DNA of 64,000 nucleotides from Lactarius indigo (Eukaryota > Basidiomycota > Agaricomycetes > Russulales > Russulaceae). The notes under the pieces were generated by a model that saw nothing but the letters and a program-made list of their open reading frames with translations, made no database searches and was not told the origin of the DNA. Each line of letters starts with the position of its first letter. The stretch's first letter is position 1. Positions 12,868 to 24,429 of the stretch are shown here, one piece after another. A program made the position numbers and the translations under genes. The stretch spans positions 124,001 to 188,000 of the forward strand of contig JAFKAC010000018.1 in assembly GCA_025766275.1 (NCBI GenBank). Reading direction: 5' to 3'.

Positions 12868-14450
12868 TGGCAGCCCGACAGCAGTCAACAACTTCGCCCA
12901 GCTCGGCCCAGTCCAGTCACCTGTAGTTATAGAGTGAGTACATGGCTCCACAGAGCGGGGATCGACTCACAGGATCTCATCCCACCGTTCCAGGAAAGCC
13001 ATTCGTGTTACATCTGGGGTTGCAGCCAATTGTGATATCGTCCAACGCGCTCGCGCCAATTGAGTACAAGAGCGGATTCAGGAAGCCGAGCGCAGGCTTG
13101 CCGGCTACGATCAGGCGATCGTTCAACAGCGAGACGACGCTCGCGAAAATCGGGCTCGAGCAGCTCATGCCCTCGACACTCCCCTCGATGCTACTCAGCA
13201 CGATCTGGAGATTGGTCCCCGCAGCGGAGACGTCAGGAAGCCCCGGCCGGAGGTGTTGAATCGCCCTGCAAAGGTGCTTCCGAGCTTGGCCAGATAGGCC
13301 TTCTTGGCGGCTGCTTGGTACGACGGTGTGTCAAAGTAGTTCGAGAATCCACCGGACAACAAGAAGGAGGCGGAGGTTTCCGGGTTGAAGCTCTCTGTCC
13401 CCCCAACAGAGGTCACGCTTGGTTTGCGGAAGGGAGATCAGTGGCAGAACTAAGGGGCCCGTGGAAGATGGAATGACGAACATTGGGCAACCAGACGGGA
13501 AGGTGGGTATGAAGGTCGTGTATTCTGTGTTTTGTAAACCTGAAACATCGCCGTCACCAGATGAGAAGAGGGTGGTGACACCTCGGGCGCTGAGAGACGT
13601 GTAGGTATTACACAGCCTACTGAATAACAAGGTTAGTGAGACTCGGGATTTCAAGAGGGCTCGATGGGTACTAGGCCAACGCGCGTAAGATGCTGTTTTC
13701 ATCCTGTCCGTGGCTGGTGGTGAGGATCTGTGGGTGCGCACTCTTGTCATTCAAGAAGTCGACGATGTCGAGAAATCCCTCAAGGCCGCCGTCATGGAAT
13801 TGGTCGCCAACGGAGATGAAGACGGTCGGCACGCCCGACGCAAGACCAACCCTGTATTGTACGTCAAGGTCCTTCAGAATCGCGACAATTTATGTAATTC
13901 GATGTAGCGAGCCCGTCAATGACACACGTGATTGTAGGATGGACGAGTTCGAGGTAGTCCTTGAGCGATGCTAGGATTGAATATTCCAAGATATGAATGG
14001 GATTCTGACCGCTTCTATCGTGTACAAAAGTGGAAAATCCGGCATGGAAAAGTTCGCTCGCGCGAGACACAGTTGTATCATTGAAACAGATCCAGTCTCC
14101 GAACGGTGAAACGTTTGTCGCTTTGAGGCCGTTGACATACAACCACTCGTTGACCATAGTGACGATCTTGATAGTCATCAATATTGGCTCTCCTTGGAAA
14201 CCATTGACCGTAATGTGGGCTGCTTGGAATACTGACGTCCATGAGTTTGGTTTGGAGACTCTCGATGTCATTCTGGACAAGCGCAATGCGGAGGCGCAGG
14301 GTCCTTGCTCGTGAAGCCCTCTGGGACAACATTGCGACGTTCAAAGCGCAGATCGAGTTTGAAGAGGGACGATCCAAGTGCAAGCAAGAAGAAAGACGGG
14401 AGAGCAGCGAACGTGTTACCATGACTACTGGAGATCCTCCTCGGGACACT
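12868..14450 (-). pseudogene. Tripeptidyl-peptidase (sedolisin) pseudogene, copy 2
   Basis: Homologous throughout to the intact gene at 3766-5875 and in the same orientation, about 9.1 kb away. Breaks seen: a frame change after the signal-peptide exon (the propeptide is split between two frames near 14300); loss of the exons that encode the end of the propeptide and the active-site Glu, so that HPTIT runs directly to the LDVQY exon; and a frame change after RGF near 13240, where the intact gene reads FPDVSAAG. The serine motif reads EGMSCSSP instead of EGTSCSSP. The aspartate motif SSGDGDVSG is retained. No active enzyme can be made from it. It is preceded by family X copy 2, matching the order in unit 1. 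Confidence 0.85.
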
Positions 14451-14459
14451 ACCCGATTT

Positions 14460-16190
14460 CAAGAAGTAGCAAGCTGGTACCAGGACGATAGTATGCCACA
14501 GCAGGACCACAAGGGCATCAACGTTCCATTGTTGTCGATTCCAAAAATATGCATACCCAATGGCGATGACAACCAAATGATTGAATATAAGCACCAGCTA
14601 GTAGGAACAGCGTACTCGGAGCAGCGATAGGTTTGACGTTTATTTGTGGAGAATCCACCATTGTGGTCTGTGTTAGTGTTCAGACTGGAGCACAGCGGCA
14701 CGGATCATGCAGCCCAATGTCGCACTGGTTCGATGATTCCAAATGTTGCATGGCGGTAACTGGGAAGGCATCATAAGTGCCCCGTGAACATGTCATACTT
14801 GGGAACTGCCAGGGCTCCTGGGAACATGGTGCAACCGTCAGAAGGGATCGCGTGAGCTAATTTCGACTACCTGTCAAAACTTACTGGAGGCAGCACAATC
14901 CTCAAGTCATTCTCAGAGAGCCTGTGATGCGGCAGGGCACAGAATCCGAGACCACATGCTCGTTCGGCTTGGCAGATACAGTAGACAGTAAAGGGAAATG
15001 AATTGGCCCTGAGGCGCACATTAATGGATTTATTAAAAAAAAAAAAAAAGGGAAATGAACAGTGGGTTATAACACCACAATAAGTGATGAATCCGTTCTA
15101 TTTTCCGCTGTACCACCGCCACATCGCCAGCTTGCAATAGAACTTGAAGTGGTGTCAGTCAAGGATATTTCCAGAATTGAACCCGACTATGTCGGCGGCC
15201 ACATTTACCACAGACTTGGAACGGACTCGGAGGATATGCACTGGCACACTGTGAGTGTCCTGGGCTGTGACGTTATGGGTGCCTCTTTAGTTTTGAAAAT
15301 GACACCTCTGTGTGCTGAGTCACTGCTGACCATAGATAGCAGAATTCGCGCACCTCAAGTTCCGACAGCAGTATAGTTACTATAGTGGCGCGGCATGCGT
15401 ACCAATAGGCCTATTTGCCGGTCCAAGTACTAGTCTTCTGGGATTCAGAGCAGCCATCTTGGCACCAGTCTCCACACATTCGTCGTCCCATGTGCCCCAA
15501 GCTTTGGTTTTTTTGGTTGGTGCGCGCTTTTGCAACTCAACAGAGTCGCTTCATTGCTTGTCAAGTTGTCACCTCTGCTGCCACTCGAGGGGGGAGATTC
15601 TATTATCCTACATACGAAAGGTATTTGAGTGAGCTGAGATTGCGTGGATACGTACGAAATGAAAGGAGGGTGCTGACTGGAATGATGGCACCACAGTAGT
15701 ACACGGTATGGCCATCGGGCTACAATGATTCTTGATTAACTTCTCGTATATCATTCGCTGGGGGCAGCAACCCACAGATCGTATAACCAAGTTCCCAGTC
15801 TATCACGATGCAGAACCGCGGCGCGGCGGCCGAGTGACCAATGGGGACCCAGATTGGCAGTTTTGCCAGTGGTAGACGATAATTGAAGCAATGCTGGACG
15901 GCCGCATGACTCAATTGCCAGTGACTCATCTTTGACCACTTTCATCTTCACCCAAGTTCCGTCCCCTTCCACTCGCACCTAACTTACCAGTGCGTCTGAG
16001 CTGAGTCATCAAATGACTCAAATCCACGGGCTGCCTTGGCTTGCTCCACCTCTTTCTCTTTTCCATCTCCACTTTCATTAGGATGCACTTCCCATCTGTC
16101 TCCGGTTCGTGGCCAGCGAGTACCCAAAGGATGGTGTCTCTGGAACAGCCTAGGCCGCGAGACCCTGATAGATCTGTCCTAGAATCATGT
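14460..16190. other. Gene-free stretch with a retroposon scar
   Basis: No recognisable gene. It contains the 45-bp poly(A) insertion at 15003-15047 and otherwise short frames without motifs. Confidence 0.4.
14991..15059 (+). mobile_element. 5'-truncated poly(A) retroposon with 12-bp target duplication
   Basis: AAGGGAAATGAA occurs at 14991-15002 and again at 15048-15059. Between them lie 45 bp ending in a long A run. The body carries GAGGCGCAC followed by ATGGAT just before the tail, as does the longer insertion at 39775-39920, so both belong to one retroposon family. The long target duplication plus poly(A) tail indicates LINE-type machinery acting on a severely truncated copy. Confidence 0.8.
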
Positions 16191-16560
16191 ACAGTGGTGT
16201 ACTACTTGGCGATATTGGGGTACTTGTATAGTACAGCCCAGTGGAGATCATCTCCAGAGCTAGCTCCGCTTGGCCTGATGTCCCTCGACTGGGGCCCATT
16301 TCGTCCAGATCAGGAAGGGCACCAAACCTCAGTGAGTGGAGTTTGGCGTGGAGACTTAACATGCGCTACTCTGCGTGCGTCCTCTCGATGTCTATGAACG
16401 TTAGGGCACACAAAAAGCGCTCGCTGTGCCGCGAACAGCTGACTGCCTTGACGGAGCAAGTCAGATTCGTGTGTACTTTCCGAGCTCTTCACGAGCACAC
16501 GCTTGAACTCCTCCTGCCCAATCCATTTAGGGATGGGTTCCATTCAACTTCCGGTACTCG
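16190..16560 (-). pseudogene. Degenerate PRP6 fragment
   Basis: Nucleotide-level similarity to the 3' half of the PRP6 gene. A segment near 16205-16275 aligns with 30160-30235 (shared GGGTACTTG and GAGCTCCGCTTGGCC-like words), and one near 16475-16515 aligns with 30428-30465 (TCCGAG[CT]TCTTCACGA). Frames are lost. It marks the right end of the second tandem unit, just before block 3. Confidence 0.55.
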
Positions 16561-16718
16561 CCGCTGTAGTTCGCAGTCTAACACATGGGTTTTGGTCTAA
16601 GTGCACACAATATTCGGTTCGGATTAAGTGTCCGGCTACAGTTGTAAGTAATCGGAATAGTCCTATTTCCCCGTCACTCTTTGGGGTCCCAACTAGACCG
16701 AAGGCGCTCTCCCCGTCC

Positions 16719-17049
16719 TTAACGTCCGAGTATCCTTCCAAGTGGACCAGGTAAGTAGCTGCCCGTTAGGTCTGGGAAGCCAGACCATCCTGACCTGGGC
16801 CGGGGGACTGTCGATGTCGTAGGTGTCGGCCGGCGTTGGCTACTGGAGGAATGGGCATCAGTGCTGGTTGACCCAGGCGACCCCACGTTCCCATTAGGCC
16901 CTCGTGTTTGATCGCCTTGTTTCGCCACGGCGTGTTGTTGGCCTGGCGAGCGTGTACTAAGCGCGAAGACAAAGACTTCGCAGAATGCGCATCGATGGTG
17001 GCTCACCTCCGTCTTGGATACCGCTGCATGGCATATCTGCGACACCCAT
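16719..17049 (-). CDS. Family X gene, copy 3 (88 residues, unknown function)
   Basis: Exon 1 is 17049-17007 (MGVADMPCSGIQDG), donor GGAG|GTGAGC. A 64-nt intron ends at CGCCAG. Exon 2 is 16942-16719. The join is in frame and gives 88 residues. The middle is Gln/Ser/Thr-rich with QTRGPNG, and the C-terminal part has TSTVPRPRSGWSGF and LPGPLG. Copy 4 has exactly the same predicted length. No signal peptide, transmembrane segment or known domain is visible. The downstream flank includes the PRP6 scrap at 16.2-16.56 kb. Confidence 0.5.
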
Positions 17050-17721
17050 TGAAAAAAGAATGACAACTTGATGTGACACTTTGTCGAAAATCGGGAAAAA
17101 AATATTCTGTTGGGGGAAGAAGAGCGAGGGAATATATGCCGCCCTGTTCAAAGTGGGAGTGAGCGCACAACCAAATACAACAAATACTCACAAATGAACG
17201 AGGAGATAGAGGGGCACTAGTCGTGACAGGAGTTGAACGCAGGTAGACGCTGCCTGCGGATGCGACCCGTTGGATGAAGGGCTGTGTGTGATCAGGGCGC
17301 TTGTATACACTGCCTCTTCGCGGACCTGCGAACTAGACTCAAGGGGATGCGAACATCGGACCCGACAAGACCGCATTCCAACAATAGAGATTATGCATTT
17401 TATACCCTGCTGTAATTCAACATAACAATACGGGGAGAGTTAAAGTGAAGAGTGAGAACAAGAATGGAGGCTGCCAGGTTAAGAATGTAGAGGAAGGGTG
17501 CAACAAAGGGAAAGTAGGGACGGACTCGGAAAGGAGGGGAATTTGGCACGTGATCATGTAATCGGATTGAGGCGATGACCCGGATCGGCTCGGAGATGGC
17601 AGCTATCGCGACAGGACCGCCACCTCCGTTGACATGGCCACCTCCCCATTTGAAAGAGGGAGATTTGCCCTTTCTTCTCAGTGGCCTGGTGGCTATTGCT
17701 CTTGTGGAATGGGTGGTCCTT

Positions 17722-18114
17722 CTAGTGGTAACTGCACTTCCTCCTGGGAGTGAGACTAGATCCTGTGCTCTGGTGCATGCGGCTTGACAAAGGCACCATT
17801 GGTTTCTGCCTTGGGGTCGGTGTGTGGGTGTGGGTAGGGTCTTCTGGGGACCGGTGTGTCAGAAATATTTTGCGCTTTCTTCTCAACGACGGTCTGGGGA
17901 CTATGGGCGGCCAACACACGCGCTCACTCGCGGAAACAGCAGCACGTTCAATTGCTGCGGTCCTTGAGCGATTTGGACCTCTGATCTGGCCCAACTTTAC
18001 GAGGGCACCGCCCAGGCTGGTTTCTGCCTCGGGGGGCTCTGCAGGTGGCTTTGAAACGAAGGCGATTTCAGTATGCGAAGTCAGACCGCAAATATGTGAC
18101 GGCTGTGCGTACAT
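17722..18114 (-). CDS. Family Y gene, copy in unit A (unknown function)
   Basis: A 130-codon frame with the motifs IRGPNRSRTAAI, SASER and PLSSRMHQ, all of which recur in unit B (22580-23062). It is basic, rich in Pro, Ser and Thr, and likely disordered. A further conserved RRKGKS segment lies beyond the stop at about 17.65-17.69 kb, so the true gene may include another exon. Its place between PRP6 and family X is constant in the three units. I do not recognise the family. Confidence 0.35.
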   Translation of the reverse strand: MYAQPSHICGLTSHTEIAFVSKPPAEPPEAETSLGGALVKLGQIRGPNRSRTAAIERAAVSASERVCWPPIVPRPSLRRKRKIFLTHRSPEDPTHTHTPTPRQKPMVPLSSRMHQSTGSSLTPRRKCSYH

Positions 18115-18499
18115 TGGCGAGCGGCTCTGGCGGGCGGTTGCTGGTTCTCATAGATGGACTAGGATTTGAATTGGTTTCACTGGGACTTTGTAGAAGGTGA
18201 TTATGAGGCTTTTCTTTGATGGGTCGCCACAACTGAGAAAGAGGGTCTCTTATATTTGCTTTCTAGGGCACGTTCGCACACAATGTGATCCGGGCCTATC
18301 ATGGTGTGAAGGGGATCATTGGTACTTCCTATCATTTCGCCACCAAAGCACATCACTGGGGGATCGAGTCATACTACAAACGTGCCCAATCACCCCGTGT
18401 CTGCAGAAAAAGGATGCATGGACTCAGATACGAACCTATTAAAGGCAGCGCTAATAGGATATGGTCTAGATGCCGCTATGCCAAAACCAGTTCCCAGTC

Positions 18500-18812
18500 T
18501 CAGATGTAACAAATACATACATATTGTGGTATAAGAGTGTGGACTAGAGGGGGGGGGGAGCGGCCGAAAGCGGAATATTCTACCAGTCGTACGCTCTCTT
18601 TCCGCAAGTCAACGTGCAGATCCCACCACCAGAAGCACACTTTTGGTCCCCCGGGCAGTAGTCCAATAAAGTCGTGGTTTTCACTTGCGGCAGCTGGACC
18701 AAGGCCTGGCAACTGCAGTCAAGCGGCAGGCAGGACCACCCTGAAGCACGCAGTGGCCACGCCTTCGCCTTCTCGAACTGTGGAGCACCCGGTGCCGATG
18801 CTATCGGAGTAG
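18500..18812 (-). other. Conserved-in-units frame (family Z), degenerate
   Basis: Fragments on the minus strand resemble frames at about 23500-23650 (unit B) and 28709-28950 (unit C): a GGTKCVLLVMG-like segment in C becomes RGTKSVLLVVG here. The longest form is in unit C. No domain is recognised, and in A and B it is shifted and interrupted. Confidence 0.25.
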
Positions 18813-19479
18813 CTACATGTAAGAACGAGTAGCTCTCCTAGGCTGAACAGCATGCAGCCTGTCACTGCTGTAATGGCGCTAATTGAACGATCACGCGTCT
18901 GGGCCAGGGAACATGTATATTGTACGAGAAGCTCTGTGATAGGTCGGTATAGGCTGAGTTACGTAGGTTCCTCTGCCCTGGGCACAGAAATTGTGGAGCA
19001 AAGCCATCAATTTCATTTGTTGTGTATAGCCCGCTTCCAATTTTTCATCGCACCATCAGATTCTCATTGTGCACATACCACCTCGCGACGACATATTTAT
19101 GTCTCCGAGTCGGAATGAAGACAACACTCCGTTCGCCGACTGTTTGGATTTCAATTTGTTCGATTGCTTAATCTCAGTGAGGAGAAATGAGCGGCTAATA
19201 GGAGAGTGTCGGATAGACAGCAAAGAAGGAATCAGTATCTGATGTCAGTCACGGTGATGCTGGCCCCCTCATCGTCCTTCCCTCGTCTTGCCCAAGTTTC
19301 GCCTCTCAGCCCCAACCGCGCCCGAGATTCCGTCATCCCCATGTCGTCTTGCGTGGCCACCCTGTCCCCCCTCGTCGACGCCTTTCTCTCGGTTCGATCT
19401 TCCCGATCTATAACAGCAATCATAGTATTGGGGTCCCCCATCCCGGTGCTGCGACACAAAAATCCACACACACCTAACA

Positions 19480-20640
19480 TACACGACCCAAGGAAGACTC
19501 ATTGCAACGCAGTCGTGAGGAGTTCAAGAAGCGATTTTCCGCGATTTGCGTCGTCGTTCGCGATCGCCTGCCACGGTGCGGCTCAGCAGCCGCACACTGC
19601 AGCGCACCGCGCCGTCCTCCGTCTGCGCCGCACTCCCATGCTGCCGCTCGAGCCTGAGGCCTGAGCCACCAGCCCCACGCGTCGCCGACATCCGGGTGAG
19701 CGCCATGTCGATCTTGCGCTCCACCCAGAACAGCCGCGCCGCCGTGCAGATCAAGAGCGTCGTCCGCACACTTCTTCAGCGCATCTATGTTCCGCACTTT
19801 GCGCTGGGGCCGCGCCTTCGCCCATGATCGCCGGACCTCGGACACTCCTGCAACGCACATGCGAGCAGCCCTTTGGCTGGTGCGGGCGCGCCCGAACGCT
19901 CTTCGATGCCGTTGCCCCTTCCCGGAGCACGTCGCACTTCGGGTCGACCAATCGCGCTTTCTCAATCAGCGCGCTGGAGCGGATACGCCTCGAGCCGCTG
20001 GTGAGCACCCAGAGTATGATGTCATTTGGCACAGCTTTGAACCCCGCAGCATGGACCACACGGGCGGCGGAGTGATCTTTGGCGGCTTGGTGGATCTGCC
20101 CCTGGATCGTGTACAACTTGGCGAATTTCGGGTACTTGGATAACGCAGTGGAGACAGTGTTGGGGGCGAGCTCCGCTTAGCCTTGCTCTCGCTCAAACAC
20201 GGCCGATATCTAGAAGAAGAGGATAGGTCAAAGTTGAGCTCGCGCGCGATGCGACTGGCGTAAGCGCACCCTCTGGGTGTCGGCGACCGTTCGGGTGCGG
20301 ACCAAAAGCTCCCGGCGACGACCAACTCGTCGTTCTTCGCCTCGGGCTTGACGGTTGTGAGCCGGATTTTCTCGCTCTCTCCGGGTACTTCACGAATGCC
20401 CACCAAGGGCACGTCTCTGTTGAGCTACTTTTACTTGGCCCACATTAGCCAGAATGCCTCCGCCTGCGGGCAGCAGTCGACTGCACCCGCGAGCAGCTTA
20501 TTGAGGTTTCGCACGTACGCGGAACACCCTCCGCTTTGCATTTCTCAGTCTGCTTCGGCCACTGCTCGCGTGTTAGGAGGACACCATGCACACGCTGTGC
20601 CCGAAAGACCGCTACCTGCGTATCTGGTGGCTATCGGCGC
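19480..20640 (-). pseudogene. PRP6 pseudogene, unit A
   Basis: A duplicate of the last exon and part of the preceding exon of PRP6. Recognisable stretches include GQIHQAAKDHSAAR, ALIEKARLV and, near the 3' end, DALKKCADDALDL. They fall in different frames because of several small indels. Towards 20640 the match to the penultimate exon has internal deletions and ends near the equivalent of 30900. The terminal stop region (ACGCAGTC..) aligns with 29473. It cannot encode a working splicing factor. Confidence 0.85.
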
Positions 20641-21600
20641 CTGAACAGCCACCTGTGCCTTTTTCGTGTTCCACCCAATCTACGTATCGTCGGCCCGTAT
20701 TCACACCCCGCTCCCTGCGTGCGCTTAGGGGAACTGCCTGTACAGGGACGGGGCCCGCATTTTACGCCCGCTGACAGCCCTTGCGTCAACCGCCCCTGCT
20801 TGAACACCTTTCCAAGCACTCTCGGGCTCCCCTCATCACACGCCGCCTCCTGGGTCCGATTTCCCTCCCCCCCCTCTACGCACTGTCCCCTCTGTGCGCA
20901 TCTGCGGTGACTGCCCTATGCTGAGGGTCAGGGACGGGCCCTCCATTCGCGCCGTGCCCCTCTGCGCGCTCGGAGGGGTAGGGAACCTGTAATGCCGAGA
21001 TGCAGGAACAGGGGAATCCCTGTAACCGAGGCAGGGTCCGCGCAAACCCTGTGAAGACGGGTTGCGTCAAATCGTGGGTCGAACGGGGGGCAGCGCAAAA
21101 GGGGCTCGAGGTACGCAAATTCCCCGTTCCCGTGCAGCTTCGCGCAACCCCCCCCCCCCCCCCCCCCCCGAAGCCCAGGAAGCCCAGAATGGCAGCGTAA
21201 TACGCCGTACGCTCCCCCGCCTGCGTGCCGCGCCGCCCCCGAGATTGCGTACCTCACTCTGGTGCCGCCTTCCGACTTGACTTTGATAATAATAAATTTC
21301 CGTGTAACCATTAACGAATACATCTACATTCTTCTTTTGCTAGCTATTACCGTACAACACCATTCACCAATTACAGCACTTTTCATATGTATGCGGAAAA
21401 GCATCAAAAAAAATATTGTTCTGTTATATGTGCTTTTTTTTGAGACCTACCCAGGCGTGCACCACTTTGAAAAGTGCGTGAAATATGGCCCGATGCTACC
21501 TATGAGTCACACATCTCTTTTGCTTACTATGAATGATAAGATCTGAGTTCCTATGATCGGGATTCGAGAGTGGCCGTCTCGTTATGAATAACGTGACTTT
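20640..21600. repeat. GC-rich tail of unit A with a long C homopolymer
   Basis: Aligns with 25430-26400 in unit B. Unit A has an extra stretch of roughly 80 bp beginning with a run of about 20 C (near 21147-21168) and two AAGCCCAGGA-like repeats; unit B has only CCCCC at that place. No gene is supported. Confidence 0.55.
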
Positions 21601-21607
21601 TTGGCGC

Positions 21608-21942
21608 TTACCTTTTCCGGATTCGGAAGAACGCCAGGAACGATCTCACCCACGATACTGTCGATGTCGGAGGTGTTGGCCGGTGTTGGTCACTGGAGGT
21701 GCCAGTGTCGGGTTTAATGGCGCTGGTGGTCTCGGGCAGCGCCATTTTCCCATTAGTAGGCCCTCGTGTTTGATTGCTTTGTATCACTGCGGCGTGTTGC
21801 TGGGGAGCCTGGGTCGCGTGTGGTTGCTGGCCTGAAGTGTAGTAGTATGTGCTGAGCACGAGACGAGGACACTGCAGAATGCGCATCGGTAGTACTCACC
21901 CCCGCATTGGATGCCACTGCACGGCAGATCCGGGATACCCAT
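21608..21942 (-). CDS. Family X gene, copy 4 (88 residues, unknown function)
   Basis: Exon 1 is 21942-21900 (MGIPDLPCSGIQCG), donor GGGG|GTGAGT. The acceptor is CTTCAG, and exon 2 is 21831-21608. The spliced frame is open for 88 residues, the same length as copy 3. Shared features are QTRGP-NG in the middle and TSTV near the C-terminus. The SGWSGF motif is altered (WVRSFLAFF), so the C-terminus diverges from copies 1-3 and resembles copy 5. Function unknown. Confidence 0.45.
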
Positions 21943-22412
21943 CACAAAAGAGAACGACAAATTTGACCAGTTGACGATTTGTCGAAAACGACGGAAAATA
22001 ATTCTGTGAGGGGGAGGAGGAGCGAGAGGAGATGCACTGTTGCGTCGCCGTATTCAAAACGGGAGGGACCACACAATGGTACATAACAAATACTCCCAAA
22101 GTGAGACGGAGGTACTACTCCGAGTCAGCCGTAACAGGAGAGTTAAACGCGCGGGGATTACATGCTACTGGTGCGGGAGCTTCAGCTTCGCAGGAAGGGG
22201 CGATGCCTAGGGTAGGCGTCATATTACATCATGTCTTCGTCCTAGCTAGACATCCAGTGATGCGAGCGTCAGATGTAACAAAGACCGCTGTCCTATGATA
22301 CAGATTGTGCATTTTATATCCTACTGTAGCTCAACATAACTACGCAAGCAGAGTTTGGCGAGGGGGGATAAGAACAGAGTTCAGAATGTAGGGGGGAGGG
22401 AGCGGTGAAGGG

Positions 22413-22440
22413 GGGGGGGGGGGGGCTGGGGGTGGGAGTT
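22413..22440. repeat. G homopolymer tract
   Basis: A run of about 16 G flanked by further GGG groups, in unit B only. It is a potential G-quadruplex or replication-slippage site, and an assembly length error is possible. Confidence 0.6.
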
Positions 22441-22579
22441 GGAACGTGGTCACGTAATCGGTTTGAGGCGATGACGGATGGAGATGGTAACTACCGCGCC
22501 TGGACCGCCACCGCCATCTGGCCCTCCTCCCGATTGGCGAAAGGGACAGATTTGCCCTTTCTTCTCGGTGTTCTAGTGG

Positions 22580-23062
22580 CTATTGCTCTTGTGGAACGGG
22601 TGGTCTTGCTGGCGCCGGTAACCGCACCCCTTGAAGGGGTGTGTGACTGGATCTTGTGTTCTGGTGCATGCGGCTTGACAAGGGCATCGTTGCTGGCTTG
22701 GTTGCTGGAGCTCTGCCTTGGGGTCGGTGTGTGGACGCGGGTATCGCCTTCTTGGGACTGGCAGCTGAGATAGGACTAGCGTTTTCTTCTCTTCTCGACG
22801 ACGGTCTGGGAACCCCGGGCGACAAGCGCCGCTCACTCGCAGAAGCGGCACCCCAGTCAATCGCTGCCGTCCTTGGGCGATTCGGACCTCCGGTACGGCG
22901 CGATTCGACAAGGAGTTCGTCTGTGCTAGCTTCTGCCTTGAAGGGCTCCGCGGACGGCTTTAAAACGATGGCGATGTCAGTGTTACTAGACATCGCAAAA
23001 ATTGCGACGGATGATGTGCGTACATTAGCGCGATGCCCTGGCAGGCGGTCGCTGGTCCTCAT
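22580..23062 (-). CDS. Family Y gene, copy in unit B (unknown function)
   Basis: The longest family Y frame, 160 codons. It contains TGGPNRPRTAAI, SASER, SRREE and PLSSRMHQ in the same order as the unit A copy. It is Ala/Pro/Ser/Arg-rich, probably unstructured, with no recognised domain. A KGKSVPF segment just beyond the stop (near 22.55 kb) matches RRKGKS elements in other units. Its persistence as an open frame in two diverged tandem copies is modest support for coding. Confidence 0.35.
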   Translation of the reverse strand: MRTSDRLPGHRANVRTSSVAIFAMSSNTDIAIVLKPSAEPFKAEASTDELLVESRRTGGPNRPRTAAIDWGAASASERRLSPGVPRPSSRREENASPISAASPKKAIPASTHRPQGRAPATKPATMPLSSRMHQNTRSSHTPLQGVRLPAPARPPVPQEQ

Positions 23063-24429
23063 TTACGGACTAGGATATGGATTGGCCTCACTGGGATTGT
23101 GTAGAAGGTGATTACGGGGCTTTTTTTTTTGACGGGTCACGCAATTGAGGAGTAGGAGTCTCTTATATTTGTTCTCTAGGACACGTTCACCTACAATGCG
23201 ATCCGGGTCAAGGGTGCGAAGGGGATCATTGGCACTTGTTGTTTCGCCACCAAAGCACATCACTGCGCGATCAGGTCATAGTCGCGGACAAACCGGTGCC
23301 CATTCTCCCTGTGTCCGCGGAAAATATGCAGGGACTCAGATACGAACGCATCAAAAGCAGCGCCAACAGGACGTGATCTAGATAGACGTTGCTGTGCCAG
23401 AGCCAGTTCCCAGTTTCAGATGTAACATTTATGTACATATTGCCGTATGAAAGTGGGGTCCTGTGTGGACTAGAAGAAGAAGAAAAAAAAGGGGAGCGGC
23501 CAAAAGCGCGATATTCTATCACGTGTACGCTCCCTTTCCGCAAAGTAAAGATCCAGGATCCTACTACCAGAAGCACACGAGTCCCCCAGCTGCCAGCCTG
23601 AGAGCGGCACATTTCAACTGGATTTAGGTTGGGGGTAACTGCAGTCAAGCGGCAGGCAGGTGGCCCTGAAGAAAGCAGAGCGCAGTGGCCACGCGCTATG
23701 GAATCAGCGATTCCGGTGCTATCGGAGCAGCTATTGTAGCCATGCATGATACATGATGAGCAGGTGTCTTAGCCCCATCTCGCTGACTCGGAACAGCATG
23801 ATTATGTCAGCTGTAAGGGCGCTAATTGGACGATCACGCGCCCGGGCCAGTGAACGTGTTTGTTTGCCAGTGTACGAGAAGCTCTGTGATAGGTCGCTGC
23901 AGGCCGAGTTTACGTAGGTTCCTCTGCCTGGGCACCGAGTTTGTGGAGCAAAAGCCTTGCGATTCATCAATTTCATTTATGTACAGCCTGCTTCCCATCT
24001 TCCATCGAAACGTTGCGCATCATCAGATTCTCCTCGTGCACATACCACCTCGCGACGACATGTTATGTCTCGGAAAGAAGACTGCACTCCGTTTGCTGAC
24101 TGTTTGAATTTCAATTTGGGCGAGTATCTAATCTCAGTGAGAGGAGCAATACGTGACTACAGTAATGGGGGAGGGTCGGATAGGCAGATATAGCTGCCCG
24201 CCTCATCGTCTTTGCCCAAGTTTCGTCTCTCGGCTACAACTACGTCCAAGACTCAGACATCCCATCTCATCTTGCGTGGCCACCCCATCTCCCTCCCGTC
24301 GAAGCCTTTGTCTCGGCCCGATCTTCCCGATCCATGACAGCTGTCGTAGTATTGGGGTCCTCTCATCACCGCGCTACACAAGGCGCCACAAAAAAGAAAA
24401 ATTGCACACATACCTAACATGCACGACCC

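Larger units (their letters stand above)
16735..21600. repeat. Tandem unit A (family X + family Y + PRP6 3' end)
   Basis: About 4.9 kb that recurs as unit B (21600-26395) and unit C (26395-30900). Landmarks recur in the same order. The ATTTTATA[TC]CCT[GA]CTGTA word lies at 17397, 22311 and 27135. GGTGGCTATTGCTCTTGTGGAA-like words lie near 17690, 22580 and 27355. The GCGATATTCTA word lies near 18570, 23510 and 28335, followed by PRP6 3' exons. Units A and B share a further GC-rich tail (20640-21300 and 25430-25960) that unit C lacks because there the sequence runs on into the functional PRP6. Confidence 0.8.
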
